Counted from the first letter of the stretch, positions 7,285 through 15,201 are shown. The stretch is DNA of 64,000 nt from Fimenecus sp045545735 (GCA_045545735.1 JAZQBM010000007.1:120962-184961); one strand, 5' to 3'. The notes: generated from the letters alone by a model not told the origin. Program-made: numbers and translations.

Positions 7285-9285
7285 TTGAAAAAAGCAATTA
7301 GTATCATTGTGGCTTTAGCTATGGTGCTTGTTATGGCAGTGCCTTCGTTTGCCGGAAACACTGTTATTTCAACATCAGTGCCTTATGAGCATTCAGTTAC
7401 CGTTACTTATAATGACGGCGGTTATGTGCTTGTAAATGGTAAGCTTTGCCCTGACGGTACACAATTTAATATCAACAGATTTGGTGAAATCGACCTTGGC
7501 GTAATTTACGAAAACGGCTATCACCTTGAAAGCGTTGAAGTAAATGGCGTTGACGTTACAGAACAATTTGTCAGTGGCAATCTTAAAATTGCAAATATTA
7601 TTGATGACGTCTTTGTTGAAGTTACTTTTGAAAAATGTTCTTCTGACCCTGACGATAAGTGCGGCAAGGTTGATATGGAAGGTACAGTTTATCTTGGCGA
7701 CAAAGAACTCGTTGGTGCTGAGCTCAGTTTTGATTTTGGTAGTGTAACGGCAGAAACTGATAAAGACGGCAGATATTTTGTTGAAGATATTTTTGACGGA
7801 AAACATATTGTTACGATTTCAAAGGATGGCGAAGTTCTTTCTAATACATCTTTTGTTATTGAAAGAGCAGATGTTAAAGAGGTAACTCTTACAACAGCAC
7901 CTGACGGAACACAGGTTGTACTTGTTCCTGTTGATGCAGAAAAGATTTATCTTGATTTTAACATTGCTGATAACGATAAAAATGGAATTCCGGATAAAGA
8001 CCCTGATGATACAGACCCTGGTGACCCTGATGTTCCTGAATTTAAAGACCCTGATGGTGACCCCGACATCCCAAATCCGAACGTAACTCCGGACCCTGAT
8101 GATGACGGTGACGGAATTCTTGATAAGGATGACCCTGACCACCCAAATCGTGATACAGATGACGACGGTTTACCGGACGCAATTGACCCTGATGACGATA
8201 ACGACGGCCTTGATGACGACGAGGATTCAGATGACGACGGCGACGGAATCCCTGACAAAGATGACCCAAATCATCCTGACCGCGACACAGATGGTGATGG
8301 TGTTCCTGACAGACGTGACCCTGACGATGATGACGACGGTATTCTTGATACAGACGATACTGACGACGACAACGACGGCACTCCTGATAAGGACGACCCT
8401 GACCACCCTGACCGCGACACAGACGGTGACGGTATTCCGGACAGCGTTGACGATGATGATGACAACGATGGTCTTCCTGACGGAAACGAGGATTTAAACA
8501 ATATTCCTGACCCTGATGATGACGGCGACGGTATTCCCGATAAAGATGACACTGACCATCCTGACCGCGACACAGACGATGACGGCGTTCCCGACAGAGT
8601 CGATGATGATGACGATAATGATGGTGTAAAGGATGACGACGATTCAGATGATGATAACGACGGCACTCCTGACAAGGACGACCCGGACCACCCTGACCGC
8701 GATACAGATGGTGACGGTAAACCTGACAGAATCGACGACGATGACGACAATGACGGCATTGATGACGATAGGGACTCAGATGACGACGACGATGGAATTC
8801 CTGATGTAAATGACCCCGATAGTCCTGAACGCGACACGGATGGTGACGGTACACCTGATAGCGAAGACGATGATGACGACAACGACGGTCTTCCTGACGG
8901 ACCACTTTATGATGGTGACGAGGATGATGACGGCGATGATGATAAAAAGGATACAGACGGCGACGGTATTCTTGATAAGGATGACGACGATGACGATAAT
9001 GATGGTATCCCTGATTCAAAAGACCCGGATTCAGATGGTGACGGACATATTGATGATTATGACGGAACACCTGACGGTGACGATGACAACGATGGCGTTA
9101 TAATCACAATCGGCGGACCTAAAAAGGATGTTCCTATCATTCCTATTCCCGATACTTTCGTAGAGTTCTTTGAGAATCCGATTATAATAGGTTCCTTAAT
9201 GGGATTAAGCTTGTTCTTCCTTATCCTTATTATCTTCAAACGCAAAAAGGATGAAGAAGACGAACGCGAAATCATTGTTGAATAA
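7285..9285 (+). CDS. Membrane-anchored surface protein with TSP3-like Asp-rich repeats
   Basis: Starts at TTG after GGAGGTGG; 666 residues. Signal peptide 1-23 is of the same type as the small array proteins. Residues ~35-118 resemble a divergent InlB B-repeat (GYHLESVEVNG, then VFVEVTFEK). Residues ~130-210 look like a carboxypeptidase-regulatory or CnaB-like sandwich. Residues ~229-605 are tandem Asp-rich units of the type DDDGDGIPDKDDPDHPDRDT, a thrombospondin-type-3-like calcium-binding stalk. A hydrophobic segment (~632-651, IIIGSLMGLSLFFLILIIF) and a charged KRKKDEEDE tail form a type I membrane anchor; no LPxTG is seen. As the last gene before a terminator and the only anchored member of the block, it is a plausible scaffold for the secreted paralogues (inference). 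Confidence 0.9.
   Translation: MKKAISIIVALAMVLVMAVPSFAGNTVISTSVPYEHSVTVTYNDGGYVLVNGKLCPDGTQFNINRFGEIDLGVIYENGYHLESVEVNGVDVTEQFVSGNLKIANIIDDVFVEVTFEKCSSDPDDKCGKVDMEGTVYLGDKELVGAELSFDFGSVTAETDKDGRYFVEDIFDGKHIVTISKDGEVLSNTSFVIERADVKEVTLTTAPDGTQVVLVPVDAEKIYLDFNIADNDKNGIPDKDPDDTDPGDPDVPEFKDPDGDPDIPNPNVTPDPDDDGDGILDKDDPDHPNRDTDDDGLPDAIDPDDDNDGLDDDEDSDDDGDGIPDKDDPNHPDRDTDGDGVPDRRDPDDDDDGILDTDDTDDDNDGTPDKDDPDHPDRDTDGDGIPDSVDDDDDNDGLPDGNEDLNNIPDPDDDGDGIPDKDDTDHPDRDTDDDGVPDRVDDDDDNDGVKDDDDSDDDNDGTPDKDDPDHPDRDTDGDGKPDRIDDDDDNDGIDDDRDSDDDDDGIPDVNDPDSPERDTDGDGTPDSEDDDDDNDGLPDGPLYDGDEDDDGDDDKKDTDGDGILDKDDDDDDNDGIPDSKDPDSDGDGHIDDYDGTPDGDDDNDGVIITIGGPKKDVPIIPIPDTFVEFFENPIIIGSLMGLSLFFLILIIFKRKKDEEDEREIIVE
7970..9110 (+). 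repeat. Intragenic tandem repeats encoding TSP3-like Ca-binding units
   Basis: About 1.1 kb of degenerate tandem GAYGAYGAY/GACGGYGAY-type DNA encodes Asp-rich loops within the 7285 gene. It is visibly more GC-rich than the flanking DNA. Its periodicity keeps other frames open and produces long false reading frames on both strands. Confidence 0.9.
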
Positions 9286-9301
9286 AGATTTGACCAAAAT
9301 T

Positions 9302-9329
9302 AAAAGCCACTCAATCGAGTGGCTTTTTT
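9302..9329 (+). terminator. Intrinsic terminator of the secreted-protein array
   Basis: Perfect stem AAAAGCCACTC / GAGTGGCTTTT with loop AATC, followed by a T-run. It lies 16 bases after the stop of the TSP3-like gene, and none is visible between the upstream array genes. Confidence 0.9.
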
Positions 9330-9346
9330 ATGTGTTTTTGTGTGGC

Positions 9347-9412
9347 AAATTGGAGTTTGTTTAACAAAGTGCAAAATGTAAAACGCAAAGTGCAAAATGT
9401 CGGAACTGCGTT
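9347..9412 (+). repeat. Dispersed intergenic repeat, copy A
   Basis: Begins AAATTGGAGTTTGT, continues with alternating GTGCAAAATG / AAAACGCAAA units and ends GGAACTGCGTT. The same start and end flank a related copy at 58635-58700. The middle unit AAAACGCAAAGTGCAAAATG recurs at 15180-15200 and, in shorter reverse form, near 48706-48722. Confidence 0.65.
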
Positions 9413-9460
9413 CCGTTAAAACAATTAAATAAACGATACTTTACAGAATAATATAAAAAC

Positions 9461-9486
9461 AACCCATCTAAATAAATAGATGGGTT
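9461..9486 (-). terminator. Intrinsic terminator of the VanY-like gene
   Basis: Perfect stem AACCCATCTA / TAGATGGGTT with loop AATAAA. Read on the minus strand it is followed by GTTTTTAT, just downstream of the stop codon at 9492. Confidence 0.8.
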
Positions 9487-9491
9487 AAATT

Positions 9492-10316
9492 TTATACTGC
9501 TTTCAAATATTCTTCCAAACAAAGATTATTCGATTTCATTTCGTTTGCAACATCAATGCCAACATAACGCCAGTGCCAAGGCTGATAAATTATTCCCGTA
9601 ATTTCCGTCTTATCTTCGGGATAACGAAGAATAAATCCATATTTATGAGCATTATTAACAAGCCATTTATATTCGTCAGTTGCCGAGAATCCTGCACTTG
9701 CACTTATAATATCAACGCTGAGCCCTGCACCGTTTTCACTACAGCCTGCAGGCTCAACTCTTTTTTCTGCATTAGTTTTTGCTTCGTCTTCTGTCATTCC
9801 TTGCAAAACAAAAGCCTGTACTTTGTTTTCATAGTTTGTTTGTTGACGTGAATAACTACAGTATGCTGAATATGGTGTCAATACATAACCTTGTTTCAAT
9901 GCATCTGCATACATAAGTTTGTATGCATCAGAAACTCTTGTGTCTGCAGTGACTGAACTACCGTCAACAACGGGGGCAAGTGTGGGACTGTACGTTTTAC
10001 CTAATGGATATTTTTTGCTGATAAGGGTTATTGCCCAGTTTTCACTATTAAGGACTTCAACAGGGTTGTAATTGTCCCATTTAACAGGCGGTTTTGTTGT
10101 AGTTTCAGGTAAAGTTGTGCTCTCTTCCTCCGTAGTGGATTCTTCCGGTGTAGGGGGAAGTGTGGTGCTTTCCTCGGTTGTGGTTTCTGTTGTAATTTCA
10201 ACTTCGTTGTAGTTACCGTCACGACAGAAAACTGCAAATAAAACCAACAGCAAACCAAGAATAGCAATCAAGGCAATAAGCAAGGCAAATCTTATTTTTA
10301 ACTGTCTTTTTTTCAT
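9492..10316 (-). CDS. VanY-like (M15B) D-Ala-D-Ala carboxypeptidase homologue, probably inactive
   Basis: The ATG at 10316 has an AAGGA site eight bases upstream; an in-frame TTG at 10352 has none. The 274 residues hold an N-terminal signal-anchor (~8-30), a Thr/Glu-rich linker (~41-76) and an M15B peptidase domain (~85-274). The family fold is clear from EYKWLVNNAHKYGFILRYP and PWHWRYVG. Three conserved positions are altered: the zinc-ligand His of SEHxxGLAxD is Asn195 (SENGAGLSVD), the catalytic Glu of EPWH is Gln245 (QPWH248), and the Arg of YRSY is Cys153. Asp202 and His248 remain. Active members trim D-Ala from peptidoglycan stems outside the membrane; this one is predicted to bind rather than cut. 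It is monocistronic with its own terminator. Confidence 0.85.
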   Translation of the reverse strand: MKKRQLKIRFALLIALIAILGLLLVLFAVFCRDGNYNEVEITTETTTEESTTLPPTPEESTTEEESTTLPETTTKPPVKWDNYNPVEVLNSENWAITLISKKYPLGKTYSPTLAPVVDGSSVTADTRVSDAYKLMYADALKQGYVLTPYSAYCSYSRQQTNYENKVQAFVLQGMTEDEAKTNAEKRVEPAGCSENGAGLSVDIISASAGFSATDEYKWLVNNAHKYGFILRYPEDKTEITGIIYQPWHWRYVGIDVANEMKSNNLCLEEYLKAV

Positions 10317-10415
10317 ATTAATTTCCTTAATTTTATAAAAATCTCTTTTCAACAGTATATAGTTTATTCTTTTTTTTGCGTAATGTCAATATTTGCAATT
10401 TTTTTCAAAATAGTA

Positions 10416-10444
10416 GTGACTTAATAAAAAAAGTGTGCTAAAAT
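10416..10444 (+). promoter_or_regulatory. Putative promoter of the M28 peptidase gene
   Basis: GTGACT and TAAAAT hexamers separated by 17 bases, in an AT-rich gap about 55 bases before the TTG start. The -35 is imperfect. Confidence 0.4.
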
Positions 10445-10498
10445 AATTATAATTATATTATTGTGGCAAAATATTTTGCCTTTTTGGAGGTAATAGGT

Positions 10499-11767
10499 TT
10501 GAAAGCAAGCGAAAGTCATGCTCATTACGCTTCTAAAGTACGCGAGTGTTCAAACTTTGCAGTTCGTGAAATTAAAAGAGTGTGCGAGCAGGTAGGTCCT
10601 CGTCCCGCAGGCTATGAAGGTGAGAAAAAAGCTCAAGATTATGTTGAAAAGCTTATGACACCTATCGCGGATGAAGTTACAAGAGAAAAATTCACATTAA
10701 GCCCAAAGGCTTTTATGAGTTGGGTTACTATTGATGGTATTTTGGCACTTGTTGCGGCAGTTTTAGGAATTGTAGCATTTACAGGTGCAGTACCTGAGTT
10801 AGCAAACGCATTCCATATTGCATCAATCGTGCTTTGCGTAATTGCAATTGTATTTCTTGTAGGCGAATTTTTACTTTACAAAAAAGTTCTTGACCCGTTC
10901 TTTAAAAAAGAAGAATCAAGTAACGTTATATGCAAAATTAACGCTAAAGGTGAAGTAAAAAGAAGAATTATTATCGGTGGTCATATTGACTCTGCTTATG
11001 AGTGGCGTTATACATATATGGGCGGACCTAAAATGGTTACTGCAGTTGTTGCGGGTGCAGTTTTAGGACTTCTTCTCACACTTGTTGTAGGCATTGTTGG
11101 TATGTTCATTGAGAATGATAGTGCTAATATTGTGTTAATCGTGTTACAAGCGATTGTAGTGCCATTTTTGGCATCAGTAATCTTCTTTGTGAACTGGAAA
11201 TTGGTAGTTGATGGTGCAAATGACGACTTAACAGGCGTTTTTACATCAATGGCGGTTCTTCTTTATCTTAAAAATAATAACATCAGTTTTGAAAATACTG
11301 AAGTTGTTGCAGTATCAATGGGTGCTGAGGAAGAAGGTCTTCGTGGCTCAAAGGCTTATGCAGAATTGCACGGTGACGAATTTAAAAATGACGGTGTTGA
11401 AACTGTTTTCGTAGCACTTGACACACTTCGCGACTACGATTTTATGGGTATTGTTACAAAAGATATGACTGCAACGGTAAAACTTGACAAATCTGCTTGT
11501 GCTTTAATGAAAAAAGCCGCAGAAAATGCAGATGTGCCCGTTAAATTCACAACTACACCACTTGGCTCAACTGATGCAGCTGCTATGCAACAGGGCGGAA
11601 TTAAGTCAGTAGCATTTACAAGTATGGACCCTGCTCCTGCAAGATATTATCACACTCGTCTTGACAAGGTTAATATGCTTGAAATGAAAACTATTGAAGA
11701 TACACTTAAAATTGTTCTTGAAACCGTGTTCTTGTTTGATGAACAAGGTCTTAAAGAACAATATTGA
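10499..11767 (+). CDS. Membrane-embedded M28-family metallopeptidase
   Basis: I chose the TTG at 10499 because GGAGG lies eight bases upstream; the longer GTG frame from 10463 has no such site. The 422 residues carry all five M28 zinc positions: His162 (GGHIDS), Asp242 (GANDD), Glu277/278 (GAEEEGLRGS), Asp308 (ALDTL) and His385 (YYHTRLD). Two helical hairpins interrupt the fold: ~72-97/104-127 before the first zinc ligand, and ~178-203/209-232 between His162 and Asp242. That puts about 80 residues where soluble relatives have roughly 10-20. It is probably an aminopeptidase-like enzyme at the membrane; substrate unknown. The lipoprotein gene follows after 34 bases, probably in the same operon. 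Confidence 0.85.
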   Translation: MKASESHAHYASKVRECSNFAVREIKRVCEQVGPRPAGYEGEKKAQDYVEKLMTPIADEVTREKFTLSPKAFMSWVTIDGILALVAAVLGIVAFTGAVPELANAFHIASIVLCVIAIVFLVGEFLLYKKVLDPFFKKEESSNVICKINAKGEVKRRIIIGGHIDSAYEWRYTYMGGPKMVTAVVAGAVLGLLLTLVVGIVGMFIENDSANIVLIVLQAIVVPFLASVIFFVNWKLVVDGANDDLTGVFTSMAVLLYLKNNNISFENTEVVAVSMGAEEEGLRGSKAYAELHGDEFKNDGVETVFVALDTLRDYDFMGIVTKDMTATVKLDKSACALMKKAAENADVPVKFTTTPLGSTDAAAMQQGGIKSVAFTSMDPAPARYYHTRLDKVNMLEMKTIEDTLKIVLETVFLFDEQGLKEQY

Positions 11768-11801
11768 GATAGTATAATTCACCGAAAGGGGAAAATATAT
11801 A

Positions 11802-12977
11802 ATGAAAAAGAATGTTATGAGAATTATTAGTCTTGTTTTGGTTGTTGTTATGATGACAACTGCTTTTGCAGGATGTGGCACATCAGATGTTGTAAGACCA
11901 ACAGCAGTTCAGGTTAAAACTGACTTGCAAGATGTGTATTTTGAATTTACTTATGGTGAACTTAAAGAGATTTTACCGGGCGATAAACTTGCTACTCTTT
12001 TTGAAAACATCAATTCAAAAACTGACGACAAAACTGTTGAGATTTCATACTATGAACTCGTTTCAAAATATGGCTCAGAGGACTACTTTGTAGACCTTCT
12101 TGCACTTGCGTCGGACGAAGAATGGGCACAGTTTACAGGTAATCAGCAGGGTATACTTGATTACTTTAACGGAAAAATCAATGAAATAAAAACAACAGGC
12201 GTTGCAAGAGTTTCATACAGCGAAAACTTCTGGATTAATCACGGCGATGGTGTTGTATTCAAAGATGTTCAAGGCAACGAACTTGAAGGTCAGTCAGAAT
12301 TAAAGGCGGCATTCCGTCTTTATGCAGATATGGCACTTAAAGACATCGGCAAATACCTTATGAACATTTCTAATGAAGAAAAATATCAGGTTAAAGAAGG
12401 CGACGAAGACAAACTTGTTGCTACTGATTTCAACGAGGATTTAACAAATATTATCTACCCATTAGGTGAAAAGACTGCAAGTACTCTTACACTTGCTGAC
12501 CTTTACACAGATAAAGAAACAAATACATATCCTATTTATACATCAGTGGTGCCTACACTCGTTCACGACCTTGACGAAAAAGGCAACAATGCAGAAGATG
12601 AAGAGGGCGAATATATTTTTGTGCCGTCAGAACTTTACAGAACAATCTGCATTATGGTAAAACCTGAAGAAACAAGCGTTAAAAAGGCATTTTCAGTTCG
12701 TGAAAAAGACGGCATTTTAGAGCAGTTCAAAGTTGCAGAAAGCTATTTGACTGTAAATTCTTTTGAAATTGCATTCACACCTTGCAAAATTATGGCAGGC
12801 TTTAACGCAGTAAATGACCAGATGACATATGCAACATATGAGAAGAATATGGTTATTACTGCAAACGTAACATTTACAGGTGCACTTGCAGAATACGGCA
12901 CAGTAGTTGTTGAATTCCCTTGCACATCTTCACTTACATACAATTTCGGCTGGAAAACAGACGCTCCTGCTGAATAA
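11802..12977 (+). CDS. Lipoprotein of unknown function
   Basis: A 391-residue protein with a classic lipoprotein signal: positive N-terminus, hydrophobic core and lipobox AFAG-C, giving a lipid-modified Cys at residue 25. The mature protein is acidic, with mixed helical and beta segments, and I recognise no named domain. A mid-protein acidic stretch (DLDEKGNNAEDEEGEY, ~266-281) could be a loop. It follows the M28 peptidase gene closely, is preceded by AAAGGGGA, and ends before a strong terminator, so the two genes probably form one unit. Function cannot be assigned. Confidence 0.85.
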   Translation: MKKNVMRIISLVLVVVMMTTAFAGCGTSDVVRPTAVQVKTDLQDVYFEFTYGELKEILPGDKLATLFENINSKTDDKTVEISYYELVSKYGSEDYFVDLLALASDEEWAQFTGNQQGILDYFNGKINEIKTTGVARVSYSENFWINHGDGVVFKDVQGNELEGQSELKAAFRLYADMALKDIGKYLMNISNEEKYQVKEGDEDKLVATDFNEDLTNIIYPLGEKTASTLTLADLYTDKETNTYPIYTSVVPTLVHDLDEKGNNAEDEEGEYIFVPSELYRTICIMVKPEETSVKKAFSVREKDGILEQFKVAESYLTVNSFEIAFTPCKIMAGFNAVNDQMTYATYEKNMVITANVTFTGALAEYGTVVVEFPCTSSLTYNFGWKTDAPAE

Positions 12978-13013
12978 TTGTAATATTTCACAAAAATAGG
13001 ACAAATAATTTTA

Positions 13014-13044
13014 CAGCGGTACTCAAAAGGAGTGCCGCTGTTTT
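13014..13044 (+). terminator. Intrinsic terminator after the lipoprotein gene
   Basis: Eleven-base stem CAGCGGTACTC / GAGTGCCGCTG with one G-U pair and loop AAAAG, followed directly by TTTT. Confidence 0.9.
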
Positions 13045-13045
13045 G

Positions 13046-13074
13046 TTGCTTTTTACTTTTTTCGGGTGTAAAAT
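13046..13074 (+). promoter_or_regulatory. Putative promoter of the secreted hydrolase gene
   Basis: TTGCTT and TAAAAT separated by 17 bases, starting just past the preceding terminator and about 36 bases before the ATG. Confidence 0.45.
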
Positions 13075-13109
13075 ATTGGTATAAGATTTTTTCTTAAAGG
13101 GGAATTGTT

Positions 13110-15137
13110 ATGAAAAAGATGTTATCAGTTATTCTCGCAGTTCTTATAATTTTCTCGGCAGTATCTATAGGGGCTGTTGCGGGAACAGAAGAAAAAGTAC
13201 CGGTTGTAATTTTGCAGGGCTACTCAGGTCCAGACCTTGCCTATGCAGATGAAAACGGTGAGCCAATTGTTGATGAAAACGGAAACGTTCAACTTGCGTG
13301 GCCGTTGAATTTTGATAATCTTGGTGCAGATATCGCCGAATTACTTGCAGATGTTACTCTTAGTCAAAGTGACCTTGGCGATGCAATCGTTGATGTGTTA
13401 CAAGAGTATTTTGAACCACTCGAAATGCATCCTGACGGTACATCAAAGAATAATCTTGTGCCATACCCAAGTGGTGCGGCGGCAACACGTGCGTCAACTC
13501 TTATTGAAAACGGTATGGAAGAGTATATTCCTGAGGCTGTAGTTGCTGAAATGGCAATGGAAGAAGTGGGTGCAGAAAACGTTTTTGGTTTTACTCAGGA
13601 CTGGCGACAAAGTCAGGTTGATTCTGCTGCTGACCTTGATGCGTATATTCAAGAAGTAAAAGAAATTACAGGTGCAGACCAAGTTGACCTTTACGGATTA
13701 AGCCACGGTGGTCAGTATGGTACAAGTTATCTTTACTATTATGGTCATAAAGGTGATGTCAGACGAGCAATGTTTGGTGACCCTGCAACATTGGGAACAT
13801 CTGCAGTAGGCTCATTCTTCACAGGCGAATATGTAGATGTAAACCTTGAAGATGTTATCAGGTTTGTTGAACATGGTTTTGAATATGAGCAAGACTGGGA
13901 ATGGCTTTTGCAACTTCTTTTACTTGATGAAGCACTCGTTGAAATAGTAAACAGTGCACTTGTAAATACGGATTTGCTTGAAGGTATTGTGCTTATTCCG
14001 TCCCTTTGGGACTTTGTTCCTTATAACTATTTTGAAGATGCTCTTCAGCATGTGGGATTAAATGAAACAGATAACGGAAAACTTTATAACGATACAGTTA
14101 AATTCCACAACGATGTTAATAATGGTGGGTTAAACCTTGCAAACAAACTTTCTGCTCTTGAAAACAGCGGTATGAAAATCGGTTATGTTTGTGGAAGTGG
14201 CTATGATTCCATTAACGGCAAGTATAATTCTGATATACTTATTGATACATATCTTTCATCGGGCTCAGATTGTGCACTTGCAAATGAGCGTTTCCCAGAT
14301 GGCTATGTTCAAGCGGGAACAGTTTGTGATAATCCAAATCATTATCATGTTTCACCTGAATTTGATATTGATGCGTCAACAGGATTTTTGCCCGACAGTA
14401 CTTGGTATGTGAGAAATCAAGGACACGGTATGATTATGCACGACGAGTACTCAAAAAATCTTGTTCACGACTTCTTGTGGGGCGATATTAAGGACGTATA
14501 TTCAAGTAAAGAATACCCACAGTTCAATATGTCACAGAATAATGGTGAAATTCTTTATGCACGATTTAACAATACAAGTTCGGGCTATCATTCAACTGAT
14601 GACGATGCACTTGTAGTTAAAAATATGTCTGTTGAGTCTGATGTGGTAATCTGGTCAATTGAGGCAGTTGGTGCAGATGTTGATTTCAGTTATTCGGCGG
14701 GACTTACAATTCCAATGGGTAAGGTTTATAACTTTGAAGCGATAGATAATGATTTTGATAATGCGGAAATTCCGTTTGAAGTGCGTATTACATATTCACT
14801 TCTTAACACTCAACTTACATCTATAACATCTGTTTTCTGTTTCACACCTATGACAGATGCACAAATGACACAGTTCAGTTATCTTTCAAAAACTGCTGAT
14901 GTTGTGCCTGACGAAACAACAACCGAAAGCACAACCGCACCTGATGATATTACCGAAACTACAACTGAACCTACAACCGAATCCACTACAAGTGGTGACA
15001 GCGGAGATAATACAGAAAATGTTGAAGGCGACATTCCAAAAACAAATCGTAGCATTTCAACGGTAATCACCGCAGTAGCAGTCCTTGCAGGCACAGCAAT
15101 AACAGCAGGTATTGTAATTAAGAAAAAAGAAGAATAA
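13110..15137 (+). CDS. Secreted alpha/beta hydrolase (lipase-like) with C-terminal wall or membrane anchor
   Basis: 675 residues. Signal peptide ~1-24; alpha/beta-hydrolase core with the nucleophile elbow GLSHGG (Ser198) after a strand (QVDLY), and a likely catalytic His in RNQGHGMIMHDE. The overall layout resembles lecithin:cholesterol acyltransferase or lipase-like proteins. A Thr/Glu-rich linker (TTTESTT repeats) precedes a tail made of IPKTN (642-646), a hydrophobic stretch and KKKEE. That is the layout of a sortase sorting signal, with Asn where most have Gly. It is therefore a surface esterase or lipase; substrate unknown. It is monocistronic between a promoter and a strong terminator. 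The Ser and His assignments rest on motif context only. Confidence 0.82.
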   Translation: MKKMLSVILAVLIIFSAVSIGAVAGTEEKVPVVILQGYSGPDLAYADENGEPIVDENGNVQLAWPLNFDNLGADIAELLADVTLSQSDLGDAIVDVLQEYFEPLEMHPDGTSKNNLVPYPSGAAATRASTLIENGMEEYIPEAVVAEMAMEEVGAENVFGFTQDWRQSQVDSAADLDAYIQEVKEITGADQVDLYGLSHGGQYGTSYLYYYGHKGDVRRAMFGDPATLGTSAVGSFFTGEYVDVNLEDVIRFVEHGFEYEQDWEWLLQLLLLDEALVEIVNSALVNTDLLEGIVLIPSLWDFVPYNYFEDALQHVGLNETDNGKLYNDTVKFHNDVNNGGLNLANKLSALENSGMKIGYVCGSGYDSINGKYNSDILIDTYLSSGSDCALANERFPDGYVQAGTVCDNPNHYHVSPEFDIDASTGFLPDSTWYVRNQGHGMIMHDEYSKNLVHDFLWGDIKDVYSSKEYPQFNMSQNNGEILYARFNNTSSGYHSTDDDALVVKNMSVESDVVIWSIEAVGADVDFSYSAGLTIPMGKVYNFEAIDNDFDNAEIPFEVRITYSLLNTQLTSITSVFCFTPMTDAQMTQFSYLSKTADVVPDETTTESTTAPDDITETTTEPTTESTTSGDSGDNTENVEGDIPKTNRSISTVITAVAVLAGTAITAGIVIKKKEE

Positions 15138-15140
15138 GAA

Positions 15141-15167
15141 AAAAGACGGTCAAATGACCGTCTTTTT
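15141..15167 (+). terminator. Intrinsic terminator of the hydrolase gene
   Basis: AAAAGACGGTCA / TGACCGTCTTTT stem with a two-base loop, followed by more T residues, three bases after the stop codon. Confidence 0.92.
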
Positions 15168-15169
15168 TA

Positions 15170-15200
15170 ATGCAAAACGCAAAACGCAAAGTGCAAAATG
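15170..15200 (+). repeat. Short dispersed repeat (AAAACGCAAAGTGCAAAATG type)
   Basis: AATGCAAAACGCAAAACGCAAAGTGCAAAATG-like sequence shares its core 20-mer with the repeat at 9347-9412. It sits immediately downstream of a terminator. Confidence 0.6.
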
Positions 15201-15201
15201 A

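Noticed and set aside
8042..9070. Long minus-strand frame (342 codons, His/Arg-rich) and several other long frames across the Asp-repeat region
   Set aside because: They are by-products of the GAY/GGY-periodic repeat DNA of the 7285 gene. They have no ribosome binding site, and their low-complexity composition is dictated by the sense repeats.
7970..9110. Regular repeats considered as a possible CRISPR array
   Set aside because: The units are in frame, degenerate at codon third positions and encode calcium loops; no constant repeat/unique spacer pattern or cas gene is present.
10463..10498. Upstream GTG start extending the M28 peptidase by 12 residues
   Set aside because: No Shine-Dalgarno before the GTG, whereas GGAGG stands eight bases before the TTG at 10499.
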